Shown: one piece after another, positions 1 to 7,852 of the stretch | Numbering within the stretch: position 1 is the stretch's first letter | Layout of the letters: the number at the start of each line of letters is the position of its first letter | Assembly: GCA_031551775.1 (NCBI GenBank) | Contig: JAVBND010000033.1 | Location: 1-36,380 of the forward strand | DNA: 36,380 nt | Direction: 5' to 3' | Source: Anaerozeibacter sp031551775 | GTDB taxonomy: Bacteria > Bacillota > Clostridia > Christensenellales > Aristaeellaceae | Translations under genes and position numbers: made by a program | Notes under the pieces: model-generated | Databases searched by the model: none | Seen by the model: only the letters and a program-made list of their open reading frames with translations | Told to the model about the DNA's origin: nothing

Positions 1-332
1 CGCGGCTGGGTGATGAGCTCCGCCAGCACCCCGCCCACAACCATGCCGAGAATCAACAGCCAGATACCGCCCAGCACCAGCATCAGCAGCGCCAAGATGG
101 CGCACTGGATCACGATGCCGCCGGGCTTGGGCACCTTGACCCGAAGATACATCCATACAATGCCGCCGGGGATCATGGCGATGCCCGCGGCGAAAGGATG
201 CAGCACCGGTATCGCGCCGATGAAGTTGACGGCCGTCATGATGATGCTGAAGATGACCGAAAACACGGCCAAGGTGATAAGGTCCCTCGTGGTCAGCCCT
301 TGCTTTTCCGATTGTGTGATCTGTGTGTTCAT
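1..332 (-). CDS. ECF transporter S component, MptE/Trep_Strep-like membrane protein (3' part outside window)
   Basis: The first 110 residues are visible; the gene continues past the left edge. After a polar start (MNTQITQSEKQGLTTRDL) comes a membrane segment, then GAIPVLHPFAAGIAMIPGGIVWMYLR in two pieces, a short loop with KVPKPGG, and another long hydrophobic stretch. This pattern resembles the MptE/Trep_Strep family of substrate-binding S components, which capture a small molecule for an energy-coupling-factor transporter in the membrane. The substrate is unknown. The start codon overlaps the stop of the upstream ATPase gene by four bases (ATGA), so it is the last visible gene of the operon tetR-ecfT-ATPase-S. 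The family call rests on sequence character and on its neighbours. Confidence 0.7.
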   Translation of the reverse strand, partial: MNTQITQSEKQGLTTRDLITLAVFSVIFSIIMTAVNFIGAIPVLHPFAAGIAMIPGGIVWMYLRVKVPKPGGIVIQCAILALLMLVLGGIWLLILGMVVGGVLAELITQP

Positions 333-1798
333 GCGCTCTCCTTCCCGGGGATGAAAAAATCCCGAAGCCAGTGTAGGTTTATGTGATTGAGTGGATAGTC
401 GTGCTCGACGGTTCCGCCGCCGATGTGCAGGATTCGGGTACAGGTTTCAAGGATGAACTCGTAGTCGTGGGTCACGATGAGCACGATCTTCCCCTGATCG
501 CGCATCTGCCGGATCAGGCCGCTGACGCGCAGCATGTTTTCGTAGTCCAGGCCGCTCGTCGGTTCGTCCAGGATGAGAACCTCCCGGTTCTGCAGCATGG
601 CCACGCCGATGGACAGCCGCTGCTTCTGCCCGCCGGACAGGCTCATTGGGTGCCGCTCCCCGAACGGTTCCAACTGCAGCACAGACAGCATCTCGTCAAT
701 GACCTGTTCAGATGGCGCGGCGTCGGTGACGCGCATCTCCTGCCGCACACTCTCGGTAAACAACTGGTATCCCGGCTCCTGCATCACCAGATACGCGACC
801 TCCGGCCTGCGCTTGGGCGCAAGCGGACAATCCCGGTATTGGAGCGCGCCGCGCTGTTCTTTCTCGAGGCCGCACAGGATTCTCGACAGAGTGGATTTGC
901 CCTGGCCGTTCTTACCTACGATGCCCACCACTTCGCCGGGCGCGATGGCACAGCACACATCTTTAAGCACAGGAGAACCGCGCTTGTAGCAAAACGCCAA
1001 CTTCTCCATGCACAGCCTGTGCCCAGAGTAGGGCGGCTGCCGCAAATCCATCGGAGCGAGCTTCTCCAAATCGGGCGCGCGCAGGCACAAAGACTTGCGC
1101 TCACGGTCATCGAGTGTGGCGAACTCCGCCGCGCTCCACTGGCGGGTAATGCGTCCATTTTCCATGTACAGGAATCGATCGGCAATGCCCACCAGGTAGT
1201 AGAGCCGGTGCTCTGAGATGACGATTGTCTTGCCCATGGCTTTCAAGCGCTGAAGCGTTCCCGCGAGTTCCAGTGTAGCGAAGATGTCCAGATTGGCTGA
1301 CGGCTCGTCCAGCACATAGATATCCGGCCCCGGCACCATCACGGAAGCCATGGCAATCCTCTGCCGCTCGCCGCCGGACAGTGTCAGCAGGCTGCGGTTC
1401 ATCAACCCCTCGATGCCCAGCCCCTCAATCACCCGCGCCATATCCGCCTCAATCTGGCGCGGTTTCCTGCCCAGGTTTTCGCTGGTGAACGCAACCTCGC
1501 TGTCCGTGTCCAGGTTGAAGAACTGGCTGCGCGGGTTCTGGAACACCGAGCCGACGGTTCCAGCCAGTGACTCAGGCATCAGCGCAGCGCCAGTCTTGCC
1601 CATCATGGTCAGCGTGCCGCTCATCTCACCCGGATAAAAGTGGGGCGCGAGTCCGTTGAGCAGCCGCGTCATGGTGGTTTTCCCACAACCGCTGGTGCCT
1701 GTGAGCACCACGCATTCCCCATGCGGAATTTCCAAGTCAATGTCTAGCACCCCCTCGCCCTCCGCATATTGAAAGGACACCTTGTCAAACGAAATCAT
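329..1798 (-). CDS. ECF transporter ATP-binding protein with two fused ABC domains
   Basis: A 489-residue protein with two complete ABC ATPase domains in one chain. Domain 1 has Walker A GTSGCGKT (34-41), signature LSGGERQR (140-147) and Walker B YVLDEP (161-166). Domain 2 has GKNGQGKS (about 295-302), LSGGQKQR (387-394) and LILDEPTSGLD (408-418), with a switch histidine in VTHD. Each energises uptake together with the T component in the membrane; most ECF systems use two separate ATPases, but fused forms are well known. The ATG is chosen because a GGAGGT ribosome site lies just upstream (about 1803-1808); a longer reading to 1864 would run through ecfT. Both ends overlap neighbours by four bases, which suggests translational coupling. 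Confidence 0.9.
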   Translation of the reverse strand: MISFDKVSFQYAEGEGVLDIDLEIPHGECVVLTGTSGCGKTTMTRLLNGLAPHFYPGEMSGTLTMMGKTGAALMPESLAGTVGSVFQNPRSQFFNLDTDSEVAFTSENLGRKPRQIEADMARVIEGLGIEGLMNRSLLTLSGGERQRIAMASVMVPGPDIYVLDEPSANLDIFATLELAGTLQRLKAMGKTIVISEHRLYYLVGIADRFLYMENGRITRQWSAAEFATLDDRERKSLCLRAPDLEKLAPMDLRQPPYSGHRLCMEKLAFCYKRGSPVLKDVCCAIAPGEVVGIVGKNGQGKSTLSRILCGLEKEQRGALQYRDCPLAPKRRPEVAYLVMQEPGYQLFTESVRQEMRVTDAAPSEQVIDEMLSVLQLEPFGERHPMSLSGGQKQRLSIGVAMLQNREVLILDEPTSGLDYENMLRVSGLIRQMRDQGKIVLIVTHDYEFILETCTRILHIGGGTVEHDYPLNHINLHWLRDFFIPGKESA

Positions 1799-2517
1799 AG
1801 TGACCTCCAAACCACTTCCACCGCGAAGGGAATCAGAAACAGCATGACCCACAGAACATCCCACGCCATGAAACGGAAATGCTGAATGGTGGTGCGCTTT
1901 CGATCCGGGCTCAAGCCCCGGGTGACGGACGCGGCGGACAGTTCTTCCGCGATGGTGGCGCTGCGCAGCATCAGTGGGATGATCGACCCCTCAAACACCA
2001 GTCCCGGCCGGACAAGTAAGTTTTTTACGCTGGGCTGCACGCCTCGGAGCCGCATGGCCTCCCGCACATGACGGAACTCATCCATTGCCGTGGGGAAGAA
2101 CCTAAGCCCCGCAGCCAGGGGGATGGTGAGCCTGGGCGGCACGCGCATCCTTTGCATCGCGCTGATGAGTGCGCTGATCTTCGTGGTCAACAGGATGCAC
2201 AGCGCGTACATCACCGTAGGAATCGACTTGCACACGATGGCGAGGATGATCATCAGCACCCCGGCCAGCGAGCCGGGTATCCAGGCGCAGCAGTAGAGCA
2301 ACCCACGGGCGACGGCGTACATGATCCAGAAGGACGTACAGCGCCGGTGCTCACCCTGCAAAAACGCCAACAAAGTGATCAAGATCATCATGGTCAGTTC
2401 CGCGTAGAGCCCTGGTGATAGCGCAACGAAAACGACAATGACCAACAGTAAGATCAGTTTCGTTCTCGCGTCCAAAGTATGGTTTCCGATAGATGACACC
2501 TCCCAGATAGTTAGCAA
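1795..2517 (-). CDS. ECF transporter transmembrane T component (EcfT/CbiQ family)
   Basis: Membrane protein of up to 240 residues with several hydrophobic segments in the first half and a soluble coupling region in the second. It carries the two short Arg-Gly motifs expected of EcfT coupling helices (MRLRGV and VTRGLS), which contact the ATPases. The N-terminal LDARTKLILLL is typical of the family. The start is uncertain. The TTG at 2517 has no good ribosome site. A strong GGGAGGTG at 2497-2504 sits six bases before an in-frame ATC codon (2488-2490), which would start the protein at the usual family position. It lies 72 bp after tetR and overlaps the ATPase gene by four bases. Confidence 0.85.
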   Translation of the reverse strand: MLTIWEVSSIGNHTLDARTKLILLLVIVVFVALSPGLYAELTMMILITLLAFLQGEHRRCTSFWIMYAVARGLLYCCAWIPGSLAGVLMIILAIVCKSIPTVMYALCILLTTKISALISAMQRMRVPPRLTIPLAAGLRFFPTAMDEFRHVREAMRLRGVQPSVKNLLVRPGLVFEGSIIPLMLRSATIAEELSAASVTRGLSPDRKRTTIQHFRFMAWDVLWVMLFLIPFAVEVVWRSL

Positions 2518-2589
2518 GACCTAACTCAATGGCATGAAGAAAACCCGAACCGTGCGGGCCATTGATCTTATTGTTTCTAATCCAGTGGC

Positions 2590-3204
2590 TCAGAGTCCCA
2601 GCAGCGCCTTCCATCCATGATCGTAAAACACAAAGACCTCCTTGATATAGGTCACGGCATGCTCTCTTGGAATCTTCTGTGCAACCACATCAAAGACAGC
2701 GGTCAATGTGTTGCGGCACAGCGTACGGATGGCGTAGTCGGATACATCCGGGATAGCCATGCCGTCCTCGCGCAGCGCCCGGATAAAACCATAGGTGTTT
2801 TCCACTGATATGTCGGCCATGCGGTCAATGTATCTCTCATACTGCGTCCCCTCGCTACAGCAAACGATGAGCCGGAATGCGTCCAAGTGCTCATAAATGA
2901 AATCCAGCATCTTTAGCAAGTTTTCGCCGTTGTCCGAAGCAATGCTCTCACCGCGCTGTTGCGGCGTCACGCTTTGCACGTTTTGCTGTGTAGTGGAGTA
3001 GTAATCATGCAACATGGTTGCCGCGGGCTCCACCAGCGCACTGAACAGGCTTTCGTTGCTCGGAAAGTAGCGATAAATCGCGCCTGTCGTAATGTTGCCT
3101 ATCTTGGCGATATTTCGGGCTGACGCATCCTTGAACCCCTTGTCCAAAAACTCTATTTTTGCCAACTCCAAAATTCGTTTTTGGGTCTCATCTGACTTGC
3201 TCAA
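2590..3204 (-). CDS. TetR/AcrR family transcriptional regulator
   Basis: About 204 residues. The first 50 residues form a TetR-type helix-turn-helix: RILELAKIEFLDKGF, then SARNIAKIGNITTGAIYRYF and FPSNESLF. The rest is a helical ligand-binding and dimerisation domain with no recognisable specificity. The start chosen is a TTG (LSKSDETQ) because GAGGTGAT lies just in front of it; a TTG five codons further upstream is less likely. It is the first gene of the operon that encodes the ECF transporter, so it probably controls uptake according to the substrate or a related compound. A palindrome over its -10 element (3242-3255) suggests that it represses its own operon. Confidence 0.9.
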   Translation of the reverse strand: MSKSDETQKRILELAKIEFLDKGFKDASARNIAKIGNITTGAIYRYFPSNESLFSALVEPAATMLHDYYSTTQQNVQSVTPQQRGESIASDNGENLLKMLDFIYEHLDAFRLIVCCSEGTQYERYIDRMADISVENTYGFIRALREDGMAIPDVSDYAIRTLCRNTLTAVFDVVAQKIPREHAVTYIKEVFVFYDHGWKALLGL

Positions 3205-3243
3205 AACATCACCTCGCAAAAATAGCAGCGCTATCTTTTCTTT

Positions 3244-3272
3244 AGTTTACACTAACCAACTCAACAAGTCAA
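3244..3272 (-). promoter_or_regulatory. Promoter of the tetR-ECF operon with overlapping palindrome
   Basis: Reading the minus strand, TTGACT (3267-3272) and TAAACT (3244-3249) are separated by exactly 17 bp. The -10 box lies inside the perfect palindrome TTAGT-TTAC-ACTAA (3242-3255), a good candidate operator for the TetR protein encoded about 40 bp downstream. Confidence 0.65.
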
Positions 3273-3299
3273 TCGGAAGACAGAATTATTAATGTATTC

Positions 3300-3514
3300 T
3301 TATCCTCATTGCTCACGTAGATTCTGGATATAGATAAAGGCATATTGCTGCTCCTCCGGGATCCCCCAAGAAGGCACTACTGAGCTACCGGGCAAGCAAA
3401 GTTTGCTTGTTGGTGCGCTGCCCCAAACCCCGTGGAAGGGGACGCTCCCGCATCCCTTTTCCAAGCCGCTATCGCGTCTGCTGCGCGGCCTGCGGCCGCT
3501 TGGATTCTGCGAAT
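3300..3514. other. Gene-free stretch, probable mobile-element debris
   Basis: No credible gene is seen between the tetR promoter and the relaxase fragment. A perfect 8-bp inverted repeat with a one-base centre (CAAGCAAA-G-TTTGCTTG, 3393-3409) and a small CCCC/GGGG hairpin follow. The stretch leads into the broken relaxase gene and probably belongs to the same decayed element. Confidence 0.4.
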
Positions 3515-3985
3515 CTATAACTCCGGTTCGCTCCTTAGACGATGCGTTTGCGACGGCGGTGCCATATTCAGGAGCCTATCCACATTGTTTTTCGCCACCA
3601 GCAGCGTCTGCATTTCCTCTCTCGCCAGCCGGTACAACGGATACAGCGTTTTTCTTTCGACATCGAGCGTGGCATACTCCTGTCGGAGCGCATTGATCGC
3701 CGGCAGTTTCTTTAGGCCAAGCTCATCAAATGCCCGCTTTGCGGACTGGTGGATGAGGATGTCGGATTCATGGGCGGCGTAGAATTTTTTGTTGTATCCG
3801 GCCTCGCGGTACTGCCTGTACACATCGCGCGTTTTGATATAAGCGCCGATGTGCCTTTGCAGGTTTGTGATTTCGGTCGTGTGTTTCTCGATGGTTTTCA
3901 ATCGTTCGGAGGCCTGATGATATTTCTCCGATGAAGCGGCCGCCTGTTCCGTCAGCAGCCCTCGCGCGCTGGCCATACCCGACAT
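3515..3985 (-). pseudogene. Relaxase (mobilisation nuclease) C-terminal fragment
   Basis: The reading frame encodes only the helical C-terminal part of a MobA/VirD2-type relaxase as found in integrative elements of Clostridia. Recognisable pieces are KTIEKHTTEITNLQRHI, the conserved KTRDVYRQYREAGYNKKF, and an ending like NNVDRLL. The N-terminal nuclease domain with its tyrosine and HxH metal site, which would nick the origin of transfer, is missing. The frame runs into unrelated sequence at its 3' end (MAPPSQTHRLRSEPEL). At its 5' end it abuts a fragment on the opposite strand, so it is a remnant left by loss or rearrangement of a mobile element. No function is expected. Confidence 0.7.
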
Positions 3986-4004
3986 TGGCAGCTACGACGG
4001 CCTG

Positions 4005-4292
4005 ATGCACACGCTGTTTGCCTGCGAGGACATATACGGGCTGAAGATCAACAGCATCGACGGTGAGATCTGCCTGACGCTGGATAAATCCAAGCGAATG
4101 ACCTATGCCGCCATGCTGGATATGCTCATGGCTTGGCATCAGGAGGCCGAAAGGCTCGATAGCGGGGAGATCACCAAAGAGGAATACGACGCGTGGCGCT
4201 ACAACTACCCAAGGATTGAAGCAGAGCGCACCAAAGTGGAACGTGATACGCTGCGGGCTGGAAAGGATCATGCCAACACCTCCGATCAGTAA
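4005..4292 (+). pseudogene. Unrecognised fragment of a mobile-element protein
   Basis: An open frame of 95 residues; the same frame stays open upstream (PDIGSYDGLMHTLF...), so the ATG is not a convincing start and no good ribosome site is seen. It is charged and helical, with CEDIYGLKINSIDGEICLTL followed by KRMTYAAMLDMLMAWHQEAERL and GEITKEEYDAWRYNYPRIEAER. I do not recognise the family. Its head-to-head junction with the relaxase fragment at about 3970-3985 suggests that both are pieces of a former integrative element brought together by rearrangement. It ends just before a strong terminator. Confidence 0.45.
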
Positions 4293-4309
4293 TTTCGGAA
4301 AACAAAAGA

Positions 4310-4340
4310 GAGCTAACTGACGACTCAAATCAGTTAGCTC
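4310..4340. terminator. Bidirectional rho-independent terminator
   Basis: Perfect 11-bp stem GAGCTAACTGA (4310-4320) / TCAGTTAGCTC (4330-4340) with a nine-base loop, flanked by AAAAG on the left and TTTT on the right. It can end transcription from the plus-strand fragment and from guaA on the minus strand. Confidence 0.85.
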
Positions 4341-4438
4341 TTTTCAATGAATAATGGATTGTGTTGCCAAAACGTTACCATTACGTTCTGGCGGTGCCCT
4401 CATACCCTTATATTCCGGGCCTTTCAGGCGATCTCAAA

Positions 4439-5740
4439 TCATTCCCACTCGATGGTTGCCGGGGGCTTGGGGGAGAGGTCGTAGAGCACGCGGCCCGCGC
4501 CCTTGACCTCGTTCAGGATGCGGTCGGTGATGCAGTTGAGCACGGGGAATGTCAGCGGCTCGACTGTTGCGGTCATGGCGTCGATGGTGTTTACCGCGCG
4601 CAGGATGACCGGGTATTCCATCGCGCGCTGGTGGCTGCGTACGCCCACGGCCTTGAAGTCGGGTACCACGGTGAAGTACTGCCAAACGTTTTCGGCCAGG
4701 CCGTGCTTCTCGAATTCGTCGCGCAGGATGGCGTCGCTTTCGCGCACGATTTCAAGCCGCTCACGCGTGATCGCGCCAAGACACCGCACGCCCAGGCCCG
4801 GTCCGGGAAACGGTTGACGGTAGACCATGCCCCGCGGCAGGCCCAGTGCCTCGCCGCAGGCGCGCACTTCATCCTTGAAGAGCATCTTAAGCGGCTCGAC
4901 CAGTTCGAATTTGAGGTCATCCGGCAGTCCGCCCACAGTGTGGTGGGCTTTGACCGCCTTGGCGGTCTTGGTGCCGCTTTCGATGATGTCCGGGTAGATG
5001 GTGCCTTGAGCCAGATACTCGATGCCTTCGAGCTTGCGCGCCTCTTCCTCAAACACGCGGATGAACTCGCTGCCGATGGTCTTGCGCTTCTCTTCCGGAT
5101 CGGCAACGCCTTTAAGCTTATTTAGAAAGCGGTCGGCGGCGTCCACGTAGACCAGGTTTGCGCCAAGTTCCTTGCCAAACACATTCACCACTTGTTCGGG
5201 TTCGCCCTTGCGCAGAAGGCCGTGGTTGACGTGTACGCAGGTCAGGTTCTTGCCGATTGCGCGCAGGAGCAATGCCGCGACCACGGAAGAATCCACGCCG
5301 CCCGACAGCGCCAGCAGCACTTTTTTATCGCCCACCTGGGCGCGCACGGCTTCAACTTGGTCATCGACAAAGTTCTGAATGGTCCAGTTGCGGCTCGCGC
5401 CTGTGCGCTTTATGAAGGCGTCCAGCTCGGGTTTGGGATCAAGCGGCCATTCGGGAAGGTCGCTCTTGCGCGACGGGGTGTCGTGCTGAACCACCAGCAC
5501 GGGGAAATCCTGTTCATAAAGCAGCGGGTCCACGTCGATGGCCTCGCCCGCGACCAGACGGTTGCTGCCGCCGTTGACGATGACGCCTTTGAGACCCGGA
5601 AGGGCCTTCAACATTTTCATCGAGATATCGTGCGGATGGATTTCCGAGTAGATACCCAGTTCTCTGAGCAGGCGCGCAATGCGCGCGTTTTCGGCGCTGC
5701 CGAGGTCGAGCACAACAATCATGTCTTGCTTCATTAACAT
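4439..5740 (-). CDS. guaA: GMP synthase with shortened, probably inactive glutaminase domain
   Basis: Makes GMP from XMP, ATP and an amino donor in the cytoplasm. The ATP pyrophosphatase half is intact: P-loop SGGVDSS (146-152), HVNHGLLRKGE, GTIYPDIIES, PFPGPGLGVR, and the dimerisation end up to SPKPPATIEWE. The N-terminal half is only about 120 residues where class I glutaminase domains have about 190. It begins normally (IVVLDLGS, VNGGSN) up to FPVLVVQHD, where the usual nucleophile motif G-x-C-Y-G should be. It then jumps to NWTIQNFVDDQ, so Cys, His and Glu of the triad are all absent. The whole is 433 residues against about 510-525. The ATG at 5740 follows a run of G at 5745-5750. It probably uses free ammonia or a partner glutaminase (inference). 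Confidence 0.93.
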   Translation of the reverse strand: MLMKQDMIVVLDLGSAENARIARLLRELGIYSEIHPHDISMKMLKALPGLKGVIVNGGSNRLVAGEAIDVDPLLYEQDFPVLVVQHDTPSRKSDLPEWPLDPKPELDAFIKRTGASRNWTIQNFVDDQVEAVRAQVGDKKVLLALSGGVDSSVVAALLLRAIGKNLTCVHVNHGLLRKGEPEQVVNVFGKELGANLVYVDAADRFLNKLKGVADPEEKRKTIGSEFIRVFEEEARKLEGIEYLAQGTIYPDIIESGTKTAKAVKAHHTVGGLPDDLKFELVEPLKMLFKDEVRACGEALGLPRGMVYRQPFPGPGLGVRCLGAITRERLEIVRESDAILRDEFEKHGLAENVWQYFTVVPDFKAVGVRSHQRAMEYPVILRAVNTIDAMTATVEPLTFPVLNCITDRILNEVKGAGRVLYDLSPKPPATIEWE

Positions 5741-5768
5741 GTCGCCCCCCTGTTTTGTCAATGGTTTT

Positions 5769-5797
5769 ATAATACCCGTGCACGCAAAACCTGTCAA
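5769..5797 (-). promoter_or_regulatory. Promoter of guaA
   Basis: On the minus strand TTGACA (5792-5797) and TATTAT (5769-5774) are 17 bp apart, about 30 bp before the guaA start. This is a strong vegetative promoter. No purine riboswitch or PurR-type box was recognised in front of the gene. Confidence 0.8.
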
Positions 5798-5846
5798 GAA
5801 AACACGGATTAAGTTCGCTGGTGCGCCTTGGGAAGGCTTTGCGCGA

Positions 5847-5875
5847 TTGACAAAAGATAAAAATCTTCGTACAAT
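5847..5875 (+). promoter_or_regulatory. Promoter of the secreted-protein gene
   Basis: TTGACA (5847-5852) and TACAAT (5870-5875) with 17 bp between them, 26 bp before the ATG at 5902. It is back to back with the guaA promoter, about 50 bp away. Confidence 0.8.
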
Positions 5876-5901
5876 GTTAAGCTGTAAGGGAGTGTTTGGG
5901 C

Positions 5902-6750
5902 ATGAAAATAAAAAGTTGGCTCGCGGCGTTCATGGCGTTCTTGCTGTCCGTGGCGCTGGTTTGCACAGCGGGAGCCGAATTTGATGAAGAGGATCTGGCG
6001 GACCTTGAAGCGCCGCTTTGCGCGCTGATCGCGGTGAAGCTTGACGCGGGACTATCCTATCCGGCCGACGGCGACGAGATTTCAAGCCGGTATGCCGAGG
6101 CATACCTGTTCTACATGGCCAACATCTACCATCAGGAGGATGGCGCGCCGCTTGACGGCGCTGGCGATGGGTTTGAGCTGTATGCCGAGGTCAGCCGCGA
6201 AGAGGCGCAATTGCTCATCAAGCAGGCGTTTGGCGGCCTGCTTACCGTCGATGACATCGAAGGCGACGGCGAGGAAGTTATTGTCGGCAAGGATGCGCTC
6301 TACGTGGGCCTGGGCGATGGGTACCGCTTGGAAGCGGCTTACGCGGGCGAAGCGGCCCGAGCGGAAGACGGCGCGTTCCCTTATGACTTCACATTGACTT
6401 TTTCGGACGGCGGGGAACAGACCGGCCGCGCCTGGGTGACGGTGGATAAACAGGACGACCCGGACGCGCCGCTTTGCGTGACGGGGATTGAATTGTCGGT
6501 TGAGGCGGATGCCGGGAGCCTTGCGGGCAATTGGAAGAGCGAGGACGGGTGGTGGTGCTCGCTCATGGAAGAGGGGCTGATCTTTTGCTTCAATGCAGAA
6601 GATGCCTGGGTAGCCGACGGAAGGTTTGAAACCGTGGACGGCGCGCTCAGCGTGACGCTTGGAGAAGGCGACGCGCACGCTTCCTACGACGGCGAATCGC
6701 TGACATTGACGGTTGGCGCTACCCAGCGCGCTTACGCGCGCGCTAATTAA
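5902..6750 (+). CDS. Secreted acidic protein of unknown function
   Basis: A 282-residue protein starting MKIKSWLAAFMAFLLSVALV and ending its signal near CTAGAEF, so it is exported by Sec; cleavage after AGA is likely, and no clear lipobox is present. The mature protein is very acidic (for example EFDEEDLADLE). It seems to have two parts: residues about 25-190 with no motif I know, and a C-terminal beta-rich part with repeated GNWKSEDGWW and GRFETVDGALSVTL phrases. The latter resembles the lipocalin-like 'magnitude of effect' modules seen in surface proteins of Clostridia, but this is only an impression. The ATG is preceded by AAGGGAG (5886-5892). It stands alone and converges with the lysR gene only 15 bp away, with no terminator between. 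Confidence 0.75.
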   Translation: MKIKSWLAAFMAFLLSVALVCTAGAEFDEEDLADLEAPLCALIAVKLDAGLSYPADGDEISSRYAEAYLFYMANIYHQEDGAPLDGAGDGFELYAEVSREEAQLLIKQAFGGLLTVDDIEGDGEEVIVGKDALYVGLGDGYRLEAAYAGEAARAEDGAFPYDFTLTFSDGGEQTGRAWVTVDKQDDPDAPLCVTGIELSVEADAGSLAGNWKSEDGWWCSLMEEGLIFCFNAEDAWVADGRFETVDGALSVTLGEGDAHASYDGESLTLTVGATQRAYARAN

Positions 6751-6765
6751 ACGGCTTCTCGCCCG

Positions 6766-7674
6766 TCAAACTGTCAGGAGCGCGGCGTAAAAGTATTCGA
6801 TGAATTGGCGCAGGGCGGAGCTCAGCGGCGCGCCCTTTGCGGACAGGGCATAGATGCGTGTCTCGGGCAATTCGCCGGCGCCTTTGTGCTGAAAGGGAAT
6901 GATTTTGAACCCGTCGATGGAGGGCGCTACCTGGCGGAAAACATCGTTTGTGAGCAATACGCCGCCCACGTCCCGCGCTTGCTTAAGAGAGGCAAAAAAA
7001 TTCCCCGCCGGAGTCAAACACACCTGGATGCTCAGGCCGAGTTCTTCAAAAAAAGCTTGCATTTCCTGCATAAAACGTGCGCCGCTGTCGGAATAAATCA
7101 ATTTCATGCCGTTGAGGTCATAGGGTGTAATCACATGCTTGCTCGCCATGGGGTTGTCCGAGGGCACAAGCACATACAAGGGCCTTTGCTGAATCAAGGT
7201 TTTCTCATATCGCGCGTGCTGGTCGCCCTGCATGCAGGTAATGACCGCGTCCAGGCGGTTGTTGTCAAGTTCGACAAGCAATTCCTTGGACAGCCGTCCG
7301 ACCGTTGTGAGGGAGATGTGGGGGTGCAGCCGGGCAAAATCCTCATCAATTTCTCTTGACCATAGGAGGTAGCTCATATACCCAAAGCCTACGCGCAGCT
7401 CGGTCGTGTGGGGCTTTTTTGTTTTGTGAATATCGTTTACACAGGCCTTCCACGATTTGCCCATTTCAATGGCGTACTCGTAGAAACGCAGACCGGCGCT
7501 TGTCAACTCGACGCCTTGCGGAGTGCGCACAAACAAGGGAACATCCAGTTCCTCTTCCAATTTTTTAATCACGTGGGACAGTGCTTGTTTGGATATGAAC
7601 AGCTTGACCGCTGCCTTGGTGATGCTTTTTTCTTGGACAACCGCGACATAGTAGGTCAGTGAAGTGAGTTCCAT
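6766..7674 (-). CDS. LysR-type transcriptional regulator
   Basis: 302 residues. The N-terminal winged helix-turn-helix is typical: LTYYVAVVQEKSITKAAVKL, SKQALSHVIKKLEEELDVPLF, and RTPQGVELTSAG (residues 1-60). The rest is the two-lobed periplasmic-binding-like effector domain. The ATG follows GGAGGAATAAC. It is divergent from the exported flavoprotein gene, with 178 bp between them containing a dyad (7733-7759). This is the usual LysR arrangement, in which the regulator activates its divergent neighbour when it binds a pathway compound. The effector is probably the substrate of the flavoprotein or something close to it, but its identity cannot be read from the sequence. Confidence 0.92.
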   Translation of the reverse strand: MELTSLTYYVAVVQEKSITKAAVKLFISKQALSHVIKKLEEELDVPLFVRTPQGVELTSAGLRFYEYAIEMGKSWKACVNDIHKTKKPHTTELRVGFGYMSYLLWSREIDEDFARLHPHISLTTVGRLSKELLVELDNNRLDAVITCMQGDQHARYEKTLIQQRPLYVLVPSDNPMASKHVITPYDLNGMKLIYSDSGARFMQEMQAFFEELGLSIQVCLTPAGNFFASLKQARDVGGVLLTNDVFRQVAPSIDGFKIIPFQHKGAGELPETRIYALSAKGAPLSSALRQFIEYFYAALLTV

Positions 7675-7692
7675 GTTATTCCTCCGACAAGC

Positions 7693-7721
7693 ATCATACC
7701 GCGTGCGTCCGGGAAATACAA
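7693..7721 (-). promoter_or_regulatory. Possible promoter of lysR
   Basis: On the minus strand TTGTAT (7716-7721) and TATGAT (7693-7698) are 17 bp apart. The -10 is good and the -35 weak. The leader would be very short, so the call is tentative. Confidence 0.35.
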
Positions 7722-7732
7722 GGGGGGTAAAA

Positions 7733-7759
7733 AGATAATTGACACAAGTCAGATTATCT
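7733..7759. promoter_or_regulatory. Dyad, candidate LysR operator
   Basis: Outer arms AGATAAT (7733-7739) and ATTATCT (7753-7759) and inner arms TGAC (7740-7743) and GTCA (7748-7751) around ACAA. The centre lies about 50 bp before the expected transcription start of the flavoprotein gene and just upstream of its -35 box, where a LysR activator would bind. Confidence 0.6.
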
Positions 7760-7763
7760 GAGA

Positions 7764-7792
7764 TTGCTATTTATTCCATGCATAATTATAAT
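7764..7792 (+). promoter_or_regulatory. Promoter of the exported flavoprotein gene
   Basis: TTGCTA (7764-7769) and a perfect TATAAT (7787-7792) with 17 bp spacing. The weak -35 next to the dyad suits an activator-dependent promoter. Confidence 0.6.
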
Positions 7793-7852
7793 CGATTGTG
7801 AAGGTTTTGTCCAACCAAAATTGGCGCCTATTTACGCAAAGGGGGGAAAATC

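Noticed and set aside
3393..3409. CAAGCAAA-G-TTTGCTTG palindrome as an operator
   Set aside because: It is not near a promoter and lies in apparent mobile-element debris; a one-base centre cannot form a good RNA hairpin.
4439..5740. Short guaA as a frameshift or sequencing error
   Set aside because: The frame is continuous, the missing part is internal, and no leftover glutaminase coding sequence is seen in other frames. A real in-frame loss is the simpler reading, though an assembly deletion is not excluded.
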